Of a stretch of DNA of 64,000 nucleotides, positions 42,496 through 50,409 are shown one piece after another. Made by a program: the position numbers and the translations under genes. Location: contig JAPLSH010000003.1 of assembly GCA_026398735.1 (NCBI GenBank), positions 1 through 64,000 on the forward strand, in the 5' to 3' direction. The DNA is from Pseudomonadota bacterium. Lineage in GTDB: Bacteria; Pseudomonadota; Gammaproteobacteria; Steroidobacterales; Steroidobacteraceae. The notes under the pieces were generated by a model. That model saw nothing but the letters and a program-made list of their open reading frames with translations. It ran no database searches and was not told where the DNA came from. Positions within the stretch are counted from its first letter, which is position 1. Each line of letters begins with the position of its first letter.

Positions 42496-44169
42496 TGTAC
42501 CGACACCGCGCGGATCGGAGGCCGCGCTAACTGTGCCAGTGGCAGTGTCCCAGGTGACCACCTGCAGATTGCCCCAAGTCTCGCGACGGCTGAGCTTATG
42601 GCCGCGCTTTTCCAGCTCGGTCACTTCGTCAGGCGTCAGCGCAGCAGCCTCATAGGCCAGTACGTCGGGCTGGTACTGATGATGGATGCGCGGTGCGGCC
42701 ACAATCTGCTGGGCAGTCTTGCCGTCCATCCAGTCGAGCGTCGCCAGCAGCACCATACCGGTGATGAGGCTCCCGCCGGGTGAACCCACCACCATCACGC
42801 CCCGCGGACCTTCCACAAACGTGGGAGTGACCGACGACAGCATGCGCTTGCCCGGCGCGATCTCGTTGGCCGTGGCGCCAATCAAGCCATAGATATTGGG
42901 CACGCCTGGCTTGATGGAAAAATCATCCATCTGGTTGTTGAGCAGCAACCCCGTGCCCGGAACCATGAGCCCGGTACCAAACCCTGCATTGAGCGTGATG
43001 GTGCCGGCAACGCGATTGCCTTGGGCATCGATGATGGAGAAATGTGTGGTGTTAGTGCCGGTCGACAAGTTCTCAGGCGCATCGGCCAGCGCGGCACTAG
43101 GCGTGGCGCGATCCAGACGGATGGACGTACGCAGGCCCGCGGCATACACCGGATCGAGCAACTGGGCGACGGGGATCTTCACGAAGTCCGAATCACCCAG
43201 ATATACCGCACGATCACGATGCACACGGCGCATGGCTTCGACGATGACGTGCTTGCGCGTGACTGGGTCGAGCTTGTCTAGCGGATAGCCTTCGAGGATA
43301 TGCAAAGCCTCGACCAACGCGATGCCACCGGATGACGGCGGCGGCGCCGAGATCAGCTTTACACCGCGATAGGTGCCAACCACAGCCTCGCGCTCAACCA
43401 CGGTGTAGCGCTTGAGATCTTCGGCGGTCCAAATGCCGCCAAGCTTGCTCATGCCCTCAAGCATCTGCTTGGACACGGTGCCGGTGTAATAAGACTGCAT
43501 ACCCTCGGTAGCCAGCGTCTGCAGCGTGCGGGCCAGCAACGGCTGCTTGAGCTTCGCACCGACTGGCAGTGGCTCCCCCTCTTTGACGAAGAAGGTCTTA
43601 AGACCATCGGCGGTCTTGGCAAACTGCGCCGACTTTTGCTTCAGGCCCGCATGTAGACGCGGATACATGTCAAAGCCATCGCGTGCCAGTTTGATAGCCG
43701 GCGCCAAGCTCACCGCCAAGGGTAAACGCCCATAGCGCGACTGCAACACGCCAAGTCCTGCGGGTTCACCCGACACACCTGCAGCCAGTGCGGTGTTGGT
43801 CGACGCGCCCTTGATCGGATTGCCATCCTTGTCCAGATACATGTCGCGTGTGGCTGCCAGAGGCGCTACTTCGCGCGCGTCGACGATGACGTTGCGACCA
43901 TCGGCAGCGCTGTGCAACAGAAACAAGCCACCGCCACTGATGCCAGAGCCACTGGGCTCAACCACCGCCAGCGCAGCGCTGACTGCAACGGCGGCATCAA
44001 AGGCATTGCCGCCTTTTTGCAGCACTTCCATGCCCGCAGCAGTAGCCAACGGATGAGCACTGGCGATGGCAGCTTTGCCCGGTGCGGCTTCGGCAGCGAA
44101 CCCGGGTTGCGGCAAGGCCGGCAACACCACCAGCAACGCGACGATCAACGGCAGTCGGAAAGCTTTCAT
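42481..44169 (-). CDS. ggt: Gamma-glutamyltranspeptidase
   Basis: 562 aa, periplasmic (signal peptide about 1-26). The proenzyme cleaves itself before Thr374 in [12 protein letters not shown], which becomes the nucleophile of the small subunit. The substrate-binding Arg99 is in [20 protein letters not shown]. Other conserved stretches: [53 protein letters not shown] and [11 protein letters not shown]. It hydrolyses glutathione and transfers gamma-glutamyl groups. It starts inside the stop of coaD. Length and motifs are complete. Confidence 0.96.
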   Translation of the reverse strand: MKAFRLPLIVALLVVLPALPQPGFAAEAAPGKAAIASAHPLATAAGMEVLQKGGNAFDAAVAVSAALAVVEPSGSGISGGGLFLLHSAADGRNVIVDAREVAPLAATRDMYLDKDGNPIKGASTNTALAAGVSGEPAGLGVLQSRYGRLPLAVSLAPAIKLARDGFDMYPRLHAGLKQKSAQFAKTADGLKTFFVKEGEPLPVGAKLKQPLLARTLQTLATEGMQSYYTGTVSKQMLEGMSKLGGIWTAEDLKRYTVVEREAVVGTYRGVKLISAPPPSSGGIALVEALHILEGYPLDKLDPVTRKHVIVEAMRRVHRDRAVYLGDSDFVKIPVAQLLDPVYAAGLRTSIRLDRATPSAALADAPENLSTGTNTTHFSIIDAQGNRVAGTITLNAGFGTGLMVPGTGLLLNNQMDDFSIKPGVPNIYGLIGATANEIAPGKRMLSSVTPTFVEGPRGVMVVGSPGGSLITGMVLLATLDWMDGKTAQQIVAAPRIHHQYQPDVLAYEAAALTPDEVTELEKRGHKLSRRETWGNLQVVTWDTATGTVSAASDPRGVGTAGLY

Positions 44170-44582
44170 GATGATTTCTTATTGCGCAGCGCAGTGGCCA
44201 CGATGGGATGGACGAACTCGTCAATAGCACCGCCGTGTCTGGCGATGTCGCGCACAAGTGTCGACGAGATGCAGGCGTTGCCTTCCTGAGGCGCCAGAAA
44301 CACGGTTTCAAGGCCAGGCAGCAAGCGGCGCGACATGTTCGCTAACTGAAACTCGAACTCAAAATCTGAAACTGTACGCAAGCCACGCAACACCACATGG
44401 ATGCCGTACTCACGCGCCAAATCAACCGTCAGGCCGCTGTAACCGATAACCCGCACGTTGGGCAGATCAGCAACAATGGCCAACAACACTTCGTCAAACA
44501 GTTGAGCACCACGGCGCAGCAAATCTGTATGGCCGTTGGTGATCGGATCAAAACTGCCGGGATAGATTGCCCTGCGCATCAT
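44166..44582 (-). CDS. coaD: Phosphopantetheine adenylyltransferase CoaD, internally shortened
   Basis: 138 or 139 aa (ATG at 44582 or 44579), against about 160 in the family. CoaD makes dephospho-CoA and is essential. The ends are excellent: [20 protein letters not shown] with the T/HxGH-type site, [20 protein letters not shown], and [16 protein letters not shown]. Between LLAIVA and [13 protein letters not shown] about 22 residues are missing. They correspond to the E. coli segment with Lys42 and the FTLEER helix, which contact substrate. The loss is in frame (about 66 nt). No second coaD is visible. Real enzyme impairment, an unusual variant, or an assembly error are all possible. The start overlaps rsmD. 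Confidence 0.9.
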   Translation of the reverse strand: MMRRAIYPGSFDPITNGHTDLLRRGAQLFDEVLLAIVADLPNVRVIGYSGLTVDLAREYGIHVVLRGLRTVSDFEFEFQLANMSRRLLPGLETVFLAPQEGNACISSTLVRDIARHGGAIDEFVHPIVATALRNKKSS

Positions 44583-45154
44583 GGTGTGACCTGAGAGGCA
44601 GTAGAGAACAGATGATAACCGACCTCGCCGGCGCGGCCCTGCCGATGCACAGCCCAGCCCGCAGGCAATGGTGGCAACGGATCCTTGGCGGGCACCTCCA
44701 GGTACACCAACGCACCGCGGGCCAACACACCCGGACGGGACAGCGCATTCAACGTGCCGGTCACCAACCCTGAGGCAAACGGCGGATCCAGAAACACTAC
44801 ATCCCAAGGGCCGCCGGCGCCGCGCAGCGCCTGCACTGCGTCATCGATCTGAAAACGCGCACCCTCTACTGCGAACTTCTCGACCACCGCACGCAAGTCA
44901 GCCACCGCAGGTCCACTGCGATCCACAAACAGCACCTGCGAAGCACCGCGCGACAAGGCCTCCAAGCCCAACGCCCCGCTGCCGGCAAACAAGTCCAGAC
45001 ACCGTGCGCCATGGATGACCGGCTGTAGCCAGTTGAATAGCGTTTCACGCACCCGGTCAGGCGTGGGCCGGATGGCCGGATCATCCGCAAACTGCCAGCG
45101 CCTTCCGCGCAGACTGCCGCCGATGATCCGCAATTGGCGAATACCTCGTTTCAT
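44579..45154 (-). CDS. rsmD: 16S rRNA (guanine966-N2)-methyltransferase RsmD
   Basis: 191 aa. RsmD modifies G966 in the 30S subunit. Motifs: [28 protein letters not shown], the SAM loop [26 protein letters not shown] and the catalytic [13 protein letters not shown]. The rsmD-coaD pairing is widespread; the stop overlaps the coaD start. It diverges from ftsY with 48 nt between starts, also a common arrangement. Normal length, no defects. Confidence 0.96.
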   Translation of the reverse strand: MKRGIRQLRIIGGSLRGRRWQFADDPAIRPTPDRVRETLFNWLQPVIHGARCLDLFAGSGALGLEALSRGASQVLFVDRSGPAVADLRAVVEKFAVEGARFQIDDAVQALRGAGGPWDVVFLDPPFASGLVTGTLNALSRPGVLARGALVYLEVPAKDPLPPLPAGWAVHRQGRAGEVGYHLFSTASQVTP

Positions 45155-45202
45155 GGCGCAAGCCTATTACACTAGGGGCTGTCGTAGCGGCCTGTTGGTC
45201 CC

Positions 45203-46159
45203 ATGCCAGAGCTTTCAGAAAACCGCGGTTTCTTTGCACGCCTCAAGCAGCGTCTGGGCAGCGGCGCGGCCAAAGTCAGCGGTGGCCTGCGCAGCCTGTT
45301 TCGCGGCCGCCGCATTGATGCCGAGTTGCTCGATGACCTTGAGACGCGGCTCATCACGTCGGATGTAGGTGCCGAAGTCACGCAAGGCCTGCTCGAAGAC
45401 CTGCGCCAGCGCTTGTCGCGCAACGAGTTGGGCAATGTCGATGCGCTGATGGATGCACTGCGTGATGACCTGGCGGCCATTCTGGCGCCCTGCGCCAAAC
45501 CGTTGCACATCGACACGGCGCACAAGCCCTATGTAGTGATGGTTGTCGGCGTCAACGGCTCGGGCAAAACCACCTCCATCGGCAAGCTCGCCACGCGCCT
45601 GGCCGCCGAGGGCCGTTCTGTCATGTTGGCCGCCGGTGACACCTTTCGTGCCGCTGCGGCAGAGCAACTGACGATCTGGGCCACCCGCACCGGCGCGCAA
45701 ATCCACCAGCAGCAGGCCGGCGCAGATCCGGGTGCCGTGGTGTTCGATGCCTTGCAACAGGCCCGCGCGCGAGGCCTCGATGTAGTGCTGGCCGATACCG
45801 CCGGCCGCTTGCACAGTCAGTCGCACTTGATGGAAGAGCTCAAGAAGGTCAAACGCGTCATCCAACGTGTCGACCCCACCGCACCACACGAGGTGCTGCT
45901 GGTGCTTGATGCCAACCAAGGCCAGAACGCTCTGGCCCAAGCGGTGGCCTTTCATGAAGCAGTGGGCGTGACCGGGCTGGTACTCACCAAACTCGACGGC
46001 ACTGCACGCGGCGGCATTGCCGTCGCCATTGCGCGCCGTCTGGGCCTGCCCATCCGCTTCATCGGCATCGGCGAGCAAGCCGGTGATTTCGGTCCGTTTG
46101 ATGCCAACGCCTTTGCCAACGCCTTAGTGGGCGACAACGGCACGGAAGGCGCCGCGTGA
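45203..46159 (+). CDS. ftsY: Signal recognition particle receptor FtsY
   Basis: 318 aa, an NG-domain-only form without the long acidic A domain of E. coli FtsY. GTPase motifs: G1 GVNGSGKTT (about 116-124), LAAGDTFRAAAAEQL, G3 LADTAGRLHSQSHLMEEL, G4 LTKLDGTARGG. FtsY docks ribosome-SRP complexes at the membrane for insertion of inner-membrane proteins. Its stop overlaps the ftsE start as GTGAT, giving the classical ftsY-ftsE-ftsX operon followed by rpoH. Confidence 0.97.
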   Translation: MPELSENRGFFARLKQRLGSGAAKVSGGLRSLFRGRRIDAELLDDLETRLITSDVGAEVTQGLLEDLRQRLSRNELGNVDALMDALRDDLAAILAPCAKPLHIDTAHKPYVVMVVGVNGSGKTTSIGKLATRLAAEGRSVMLAAGDTFRAAAAEQLTIWATRTGAQIHQQQAGADPGAVVFDALQQARARGLDVVLADTAGRLHSQSHLMEELKKVKRVIQRVDPTAPHEVLLVLDANQGQNALAQAVAFHEAVGVTGLVLTKLDGTARGGIAVAIARRLGLPIRFIGIGEQAGDFGPFDANAFANALVGDNGTEGAA

Positions 46160-46809
46160 TCCGCTTCGACCGCGTCTATAAGCGTTACCCCAACGGCCGC
46201 GAGGCGCTCTCGTCCGTCAGTTTCGATATAGCCGCGGGCGAGATGGTGTTTCTGACCGGCCGCTCCGGCGCCGGCAAAAGCAGTGTTTTACGTCTCATCA
46301 CTCTGCTGGAGCGCCCTACCCGCGGCCTGGTCAATGTACTGGGTCACGACACCCAGCGCGTTGGCGTCTCGAAAGTGCCCGCGTTTCGCCGGCAAGTGGG
46401 CATGGTGTTTCAGGATCACCGGCTGCTGGGCGAACGCAGTGTGTTCGACAACGTTGCCCTGCCGCTGGTGGTGGCGCATACACCGCTGCGCGAAACCGAC
46501 AAACGCGTACGCGCGGCTCTGGATCAAGTCGGCCTGCTCGATCGCATTCAAGCACTGCCGGGCGAGTTGTCTGTGGGCGAGCAACAACGCATCGGCATTG
46601 CACGCGCCATCGCGCCGCGACCGGCGCTGATCGTCGCCGACGAACCCACCGGCAACCTTGATCCGCAGCTCTCGCGCGAGATCCTGGGCCTGTTCTGCCG
46701 CCTGCGTGATGCGGGCTCTACGCTGGTCATCGCCAGCCACGACATGGCGCTGGTCAACGAATCCGGTGCGCGCCAGATCCACCTCGACGGCGGCAGGGTG
46801 ATCCCGTGA
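46156..46809 (+). CDS. ftsE: Cell-division ATP-binding protein FtsE
   Basis: 217 aa from a GTG. FtsE with FtsX activates septal peptidoglycan hydrolases. Walker A is TGRSGAGKSS, Walker B LIVADEPTGNL, the H-loop VIASHD. The ABC signature reads LSVGEQQRIGIARA, where nearly all relatives have LSGGE: the first Gly is Val. The Q-loop is MVFQDHRLLGERSV. The remaining sequence is intact. Overlaps ftsY at its start and ftsX at its end by 4 nt each. Confidence 0.96.
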   Translation: MIRFDRVYKRYPNGREALSSVSFDIAAGEMVFLTGRSGAGKSSVLRLITLLERPTRGLVNVLGHDTQRVGVSKVPAFRRQVGMVFQDHRLLGERSVFDNVALPLVVAHTPLRETDKRVRAALDQVGLLDRIQALPGELSVGEQQRIGIARAIAPRPALIVADEPTGNLDPQLSREILGLFCRLRDAGSTLVIASHDMALVNESGARQIHLDGGRVIP

Positions 46810-47720
46810 TCGGCTGGCTGTCGCGTCATCTGCAGGCCTTGGTGTTCGCGCTGGGCAGGCTCGCGCGGGCGCCCGTGGCCACCTTATTCACGGCGGTTGT
46901 CATCGCCATCGCACTGGCCCTGCCCGCCGGCTTTCTACTGCTGACGCACAGCGTGCGCGATGTGGCCGGTAACGCCACCACCGTCGATTTGACCGTCTAT
47001 TTCAAACGCGAGGTGCCGCTGGAATCGGTGCAGCAGCTGGCCGCACACCTGCGCCAGCGCAACGGCATTGAATCCGTCGCGGTCATCACCGCAGACGATG
47101 CTTTGGCGCTGATGCGCAAGGACAGCAGCCTCGCCGAAGCACTCGGCGCACTGCCCGACAACCCGCTGCCGCATGCGCTATCGATTCACCCAGCGGCTGA
47201 TGCCAGCAGCAGCACGTCGCTCGGCGCGCTGCGGCAATACCTGACGGCCTGGCCCGAAGTGGAGCTGGTACAACTCGACAGCGACTGGGTGCGGCGTCTG
47301 GATGCCATCCTGCTGCTGATGCAACGCATCACGCTGGGTATCGGCACACTGCTGGGCATCGGCGTGTTGGCGGTGATCGGCAACACCATCCGGCTCGAGA
47401 TCAACGGCCGTCGACAAGAGATCGAGATCACCCAGCTGGTCGGGGGCAGCGCCGCGTTTGTGCGCCGCCCCTTCCTCTACACCGGCGCACTGTACGGGCT
47501 GCTGGGCTCACTGCTGGCGGCCGGTATCGTGCAAACCGCTGGAGCGCTGGTGGCGGGGCCGGTCAACCAGTTGGCCCGCTCCTATGGCAGCCAATTCGCG
47601 CTGCAGCCGCTGGGCGTGCAGGGCCTGGGCCTGATGCTGGGTGTGGGGGGCGTGCTGGGGCTGGCCGGCGCCTGGCTCGCGGCTGCCCGTCACATCTCCA
47701 GGCTCCAACCGAGGGCCTGA
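46806..47720 (+). CDS. ftsX: Cell-division protein FtsX
   Basis: 304 aa. Four membrane segments (about 25-48, 170-195, 222-245, 270-292) and a periplasmic loop after the first (VTDLTVYFKREVPLESVQ and onward), as in FtsX. The block GTLLGIGVLAVIGNTIRLEI with NGRRQEIEITQLVGGSAAFV is the conserved FtsX/MacB-type coupling region to FtsE. Last gene of the ftsYEX overlap group. The CIRCE element lies 11 nt after its stop. Confidence 0.95.
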   Translation: MIGWLSRHLQALVFALGRLARAPVATLFTAVVIAIALALPAGFLLLTHSVRDVAGNATTVDLTVYFKREVPLESVQQLAAHLRQRNGIESVAVITADDALALMRKDSSLAEALGALPDNPLPHALSIHPAADASSSTSLGALRQYLTAWPEVELVQLDSDWVRRLDAILLLMQRITLGIGTLLGIGVLAVIGNTIRLEINGRRQEIEITQLVGGSAAFVRRPFLYTGALYGLLGSLLAAGIVQTAGALVAGPVNQLARSYGSQFALQPLGVQGLGLMLGVGGVLGLAGAWLAAARHISRLQPRA

Positions 47721-47731
47721 TCCAGGCACTG

Positions 47732-47758
47732 TTAGCACTCGGTACAGAGGAGTGCTAA
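47732..47758 (+). promoter_or_regulatory. CIRCE operator (HrcA binding site) in front of rpoH
   Basis: TTAGCACTC (47732-47740), a 9-nt spacer, and GAGTGCTAA (47750-47758) form a perfect CIRCE element, identical to the consensus at every position. It lies between ftsX and rpoH. HrcA binds CIRCE and represses heat-shock genes, typically groESL and hrcA-grpE-dnaK. The site is 10 nt before the first possible rpoH ATG and 37 nt before the TTG with the better ribosome site. In RNA it would also form a 9-bp hairpin in the leader. Confidence 0.93.
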
Positions 47759-47795
47759 ACTGCAAGGCATGGCATCTTCTTCAGGAGACACCACC

Positions 47796-48683
47796 TTGAA
47801 TACTTGCAGTCTGGCCCCCCGCCCTACCGACCTCATGTTGGCCGGTCCGCTGGGCAGTTTCGAAGCCTATGCCGAGCGCATCAGCCGCATCTCTGTGCTC
47901 ACCCGCGAGCAGGAAGCGGCCTTGTTTGAGCGCCTCCACAAAAATCAGGACCTCGACGCCGCGCGCACGCTGGTCATGTCGCATCTGCGCTTCGTACTGC
48001 ACGTGGCCCGCGGCTACATCGGCTACGGGCTGCCGTTGGGCGATCTGGTGCAGGAAGGCAACGTCGGCCTCATGAAGGCCGTCAAACGCTTCAATCCCGA
48101 ACAGGGCGTGCGACTGGTGTCGTTCGCCGTGCACTGGATCCGCGCCGAAATCCACGACTACGTACTGCGCAACTGGCGGCTGGTCAAAATCGCCACCACC
48201 AAGTCGCAGCGCAAGCTGTTCTTCAACTTGCGCCGCATGAAAAAGAACCTTGCTTGGCTGTCGGCCGACGAGACGCAGGCGGTGGCGCGCGACCTGGGCG
48301 TCAGCGTTGCCGAAGTCACCGAGATGGAGCAGCGGCTATCGGCTCGCGATCTGTCCTTCGACCCGACTCCGGAGAGCGGCGACGAAGACGAAAGCTATGG
48401 TCCGGCGCTGTTTCTGCCGGCCCCCGACGCAGATCCGGCCGTATCGGCCGAGAGCGAGCAATGGGATGAAGACGTCACACGGCGGCTGGCCGATGCAATG
48501 GCAGCGCTGGATGCGCGCAGCCAGGACATCGTGCGGCGGCGCTGGATGGCGGAAGACAAGGCCACGCTGCATGAGCTGGCTGCCGAGTACGACATCTCGG
48601 CCGAGCGCGTGCGCCAAATTGAGGTGGCTGCTATGAAGCGCCTGAAAAAGCTGATGTCCACCGACGAGGAACTGGCCGCGTGA
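47796..48683 (+). CDS. rpoH: Heat-shock sigma factor RpoH (sigma32)
   Basis: 295 aa from a TTG at 47796, which has AGGAG 8 nt upstream. The ATG at 47769 (304 aa) is in frame but its only SD-like bases (AAGG) touch the start codon, so the TTG is favoured. Region 2 (HLRFVLHVARGYIGYGLPLG, DLVQEGNVGLMKAVKRF, RLVSFAVHWIRAEIHDYVLR) and the RpoH box (KSQRKLFFNLRRMKKNL), which targets the protein for FtsH control, are present. Region 4 is LHELAAEYDISAERVRQIEV. Sigma32 directs transcription of chaperone and protease genes. Placement after ftsX is conserved in gammaproteobacteria. Confidence 0.95.
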   Translation: MNTCSLAPRPTDLMLAGPLGSFEAYAERISRISVLTREQEAALFERLHKNQDLDAARTLVMSHLRFVLHVARGYIGYGLPLGDLVQEGNVGLMKAVKRFNPEQGVRLVSFAVHWIRAEIHDYVLRNWRLVKIATTKSQRKLFFNLRRMKKNLAWLSADETQAVARDLGVSVAEVTEMEQRLSARDLSFDPTPESGDEDESYGPALFLPAPDADPAVSAESEQWDEDVTRRLADAMAALDARSQDIVRRRWMAEDKATLHELAAEYDISAERVRQIEVAAMKRLKKLMSTDEELAA

Positions 48684-48701
48684 AATTCACCCCGACAACT
48701 A

Positions 48702-48728
48702 TCGTGGCTTGCCACGAAATGTTGTTTT
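48702..48728 (+). terminator. Possible terminator of rpoH
   Basis: A 7-bp stem TCGTGGC/GCCACGA with a 2-nt loop, 19 nt after the rpoH stop, is followed a few bases later by TTTTT. A second small repeat, ATACAC/GTGTAT, with a T-run lies just beyond (48729-48750). The T-run is offset, so the call is tentative. Confidence 0.4.
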
Positions 48729-48804
48729 TATACACGGGTGTATTTTTTTAGAAACAGATGTACAGTTGGCCTCGGTTGCATCTGGCTGACTTTTTCGAAA
48801 GAAA

Positions 48805-49035
48805 TACCGGATCGATCGGGTGGACACGGCAAGCCTGACCCTATTTGTGCCAGGCCGGGAGCGAAATACGCGCGAATAAACGCGTGGGCAGAGCAAATTT
48901 GCCGCCGGGCGTAAGCCTGACGATTCCCACCGGTGCCTTTTTTGGCCGTCCATATGCAGCGCGCAAGCGACTACAACCCGACCGATCCGTGTCATACAAG
49001 CAACTACAAGACCCGCCTCGTGCGGGTCTTTTTTT
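48805..49035 (+). ncRNA. Candidate structured noncoding RNA downstream of rpoH
   Basis: The 371-nt stretch 48684-49054 has no convincing gene. Within it GGATCGATCGGGT (48809-48821) pairs with ACCCGACCGATCC (48976-48988) in 12 of 13 positions. A second pairing is GGAC..GGC with GCCGTCC (near 48822-48830 and 48945-48951). The interior offers several small hairpins: GCCTG/CAGGC, ACGCG/CGCGT, GGCA/TGCC and CGGGC-GTAA-GCCTG with a GNRA-like loop. A strong terminator follows. No match to 6S RNA, tmRNA, SRP RNA, RNase P RNA or a riboswitch that I know. It might be the rpoH 3' tail or an independent RNA; no clear promoter was found. Confidence 0.4.
49008..49035 (+). terminator. Rho-independent terminator
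   Basis: AAGACCCGC, loop CTCGT, GCGGGTCTT (9-bp stem) followed by TTTTT continuing from the stem's own TT. It ends any plus-strand transcript from rpoH or from the structured region, 20 nt before the convergent PAP2 gene's stop. Confidence 0.88.
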
Positions 49036-49054
49036 GCCTGTCGTCAGCCGAGAC

Positions 49055-49759
49055 CTACCAAACCACAACAAATCGCAGCGCCGGCACCGCACGCCCGCGC
49101 GCATCCGGCAGCAGTGTCAGGCCCATATCCGCGCCACCTTGCGCGCTGCTGTCTTGGTCACCGAGTACAAACGGCTTGCGGGTCACCGGGCCCCACTGCC
49201 CATAGCCAGCCATAGCAGCCATCGCCGCAGCAGGCACTGCAACAGACACCGCATCGTTACCGCGACCGGCTGCTTGCGAACCTGCCCAGGCAAGCAGCGT
49301 GCTGGCTGCAACATCTCGCACATGGTGACGCTGTTCAGCGATGCGGCTAAAGCCCACCGTAGTAGCCAACGCCACAGCGGGCAAACCCATGCTGTTGCCA
49401 TAGCGGCTCTGCAAACCCATCGCACCACACATCGCTGCTGCGGTATGACCGGAAGGAAAGCTGTGTGTACCGCCATCGGGTCTGCGTCCCAAAGCGGTCT
49501 TGTTGAGCAAGGCTTTGAACAAATGCGTAGTGCCAATGCTCAACGCACAACCACCAGCGACTTGGCGAAAGCCTTCGCTGTCGTGACGTGCAAGCGTTAC
49601 TCCTGCTGCACCCAGCGGCAGCAAGTACTGCAGCGCATCACCATAGATGCCGAAGGCTGACTCGTGAGCATCGGGCTTGAACGGGTTGCCATCGGCGTGA
49701 CAGGGCAGCATGACCAGCGCCAGCAGCAACGCTGCTGACGCGCGCAATGCCGCACTCAT
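49055..49759 (-). CDS. PAP2-superfamily phosphatase (periplasmic)
   Basis: 234 aa with a signal peptide (about 1-22, ending CHA-DG). PAP2 acid phosphatase motifs are present: K-x6-RP as KALLNKTALGRRP, SFPSGHT, and SRIAEQRHHVRD. These proteins remove phosphate from lipid pyrophosphates or small phosphoesters. Between motifs 2 and 3 the chain is hydrophobic. The start overlaps the stop of the Cys-cluster gene upstream. Substrate unknown. A second, unrelated-looking PAP2 protein is at 62799. Confidence 0.88.
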   Translation of the reverse strand: MSAALRASAALLLALVMLPCHADGNPFKPDAHESAFGIYGDALQYLLPLGAAGVTLARHDSEGFRQVAGGCALSIGTTHLFKALLNKTALGRRPDGGTHSFPSGHTAAAMCGAMGLQSRYGNSMGLPAVALATTVGFSRIAEQRHHVRDVAASTLLAWAGSQAAGRGNDAVSVAVPAAAMAAMAGYGQWGPVTRKPFVLGDQDSSAQGGADMGLTLLPDARGRAVPALRFVVVW

Positions 49760-50358
49760 CGCAGCAACTCATCCACGGTGTGGCCCGGCGAACCCAGCAC
49801 CGGCAGCGGCTTGCACTGCTGATACCACTGCAACTCTGCAGTCAGCGCTTCACGCCACGGCTTGCCTGCGGCATCGTGACGACCACAGCCCACACAGCTG
49901 ACATAGCCTGGATAGTCTTTGCTGCGATGCGGATCCTGCTTTGCGTCCGGTGATGGCGGGCGGGCCACACCGCGCGACTCATGCAACGGGAACATCCAAC
50001 ACACCGAAGGCTTGAAGGTCCACGGATGCTGGCCGCGTGCGCGCCCGAGCTTCTCGAGTTCACAAAAGCCTTGAGCATCGCCGAACACACAGCGCGTTCG
50101 GGTGAAGTGCGCGGGGAAGTCAGGGCTTTCATAGTGCTGCGGGCGAGTGGCGGTTTTGCGCCCCAGATGTTCGCCCTGAAACCAGCCCTCGACGATGAAC
50201 TCCTGCGGCAGATGCGCCTTGAGTGCAGGGACACGTTCGACCAGTTCACGCAGAAAGGCTTCCTCCTGCGGCTCCAGATATACGCCATCGTGACAACACA
50301 TGGCCTCACAGGCCGTGACATCACATACCGCCAGTTTGAGTTCCTGCTTGCCGGCCAT
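49756..50358 (-). CDS. Cys-cluster protein of the DUF3109/YkgJ type
   Basis: 200 aa from the ATG at 50358; an upstream in-frame extension to 50577 overlaps the divergent gene and is not favoured. Cysteines suggest a metal centre: VCDVTACEAMCCHDGVYLEP near the start, TRCVFGDAQGFCELEKLG in the middle, KPSVCWMFPLHES and YVSCVGCGRHDAAGKP later. This arrangement is like the YkgJ/DUF3109 group of putative Zn- or Fe-S-binding proteins, whose role is unknown. Stop overlaps the PAP2 gene, so the two are one transcript. Confidence 0.75.
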   Translation of the reverse strand: MAGKQELKLAVCDVTACEAMCCHDGVYLEPQEEAFLRELVERVPALKAHLPQEFIVEGWFQGEHLGRKTATRPQHYESPDFPAHFTRTRCVFGDAQGFCELEKLGRARGQHPWTFKPSVCWMFPLHESRGVARPPSPDAKQDPHRSKDYPGYVSCVGCGRHDAAGKPWREALTAELQWYQQCKPLPVLGSPGHTVDELLR

Positions 50359-50409
50359 CGTGCGCTCCTGTGCAATGCTCGCACTGTACACCGACTGTGG
50401 AGAGCTGCC

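Noticed and set aside
48721-48755. ATACAC/GTGTAT repeat with T-run as a promoter or separate operator
   Set aside because: More simply part of the A/T-rich tail behind rpoH; the loop is only two bases and nothing else supports a regulator site.
48805-49035. Assignment of the structured region as 6S RNA or an FMN, cyclic-di-GMP or Mn riboswitch
   Set aside because: The closing stem and size recall 6S RNA, and CCCACCGG recalls the FMN element, but the conserved cores of these RNAs are not present.
49981-50409. A 143-codon N-terminal extension of the TrmO frame
   Set aside because: It runs antisense over the Cys-cluster gene, is not TrmO-like, and a TTG with a good ribosome site exists at 50410.
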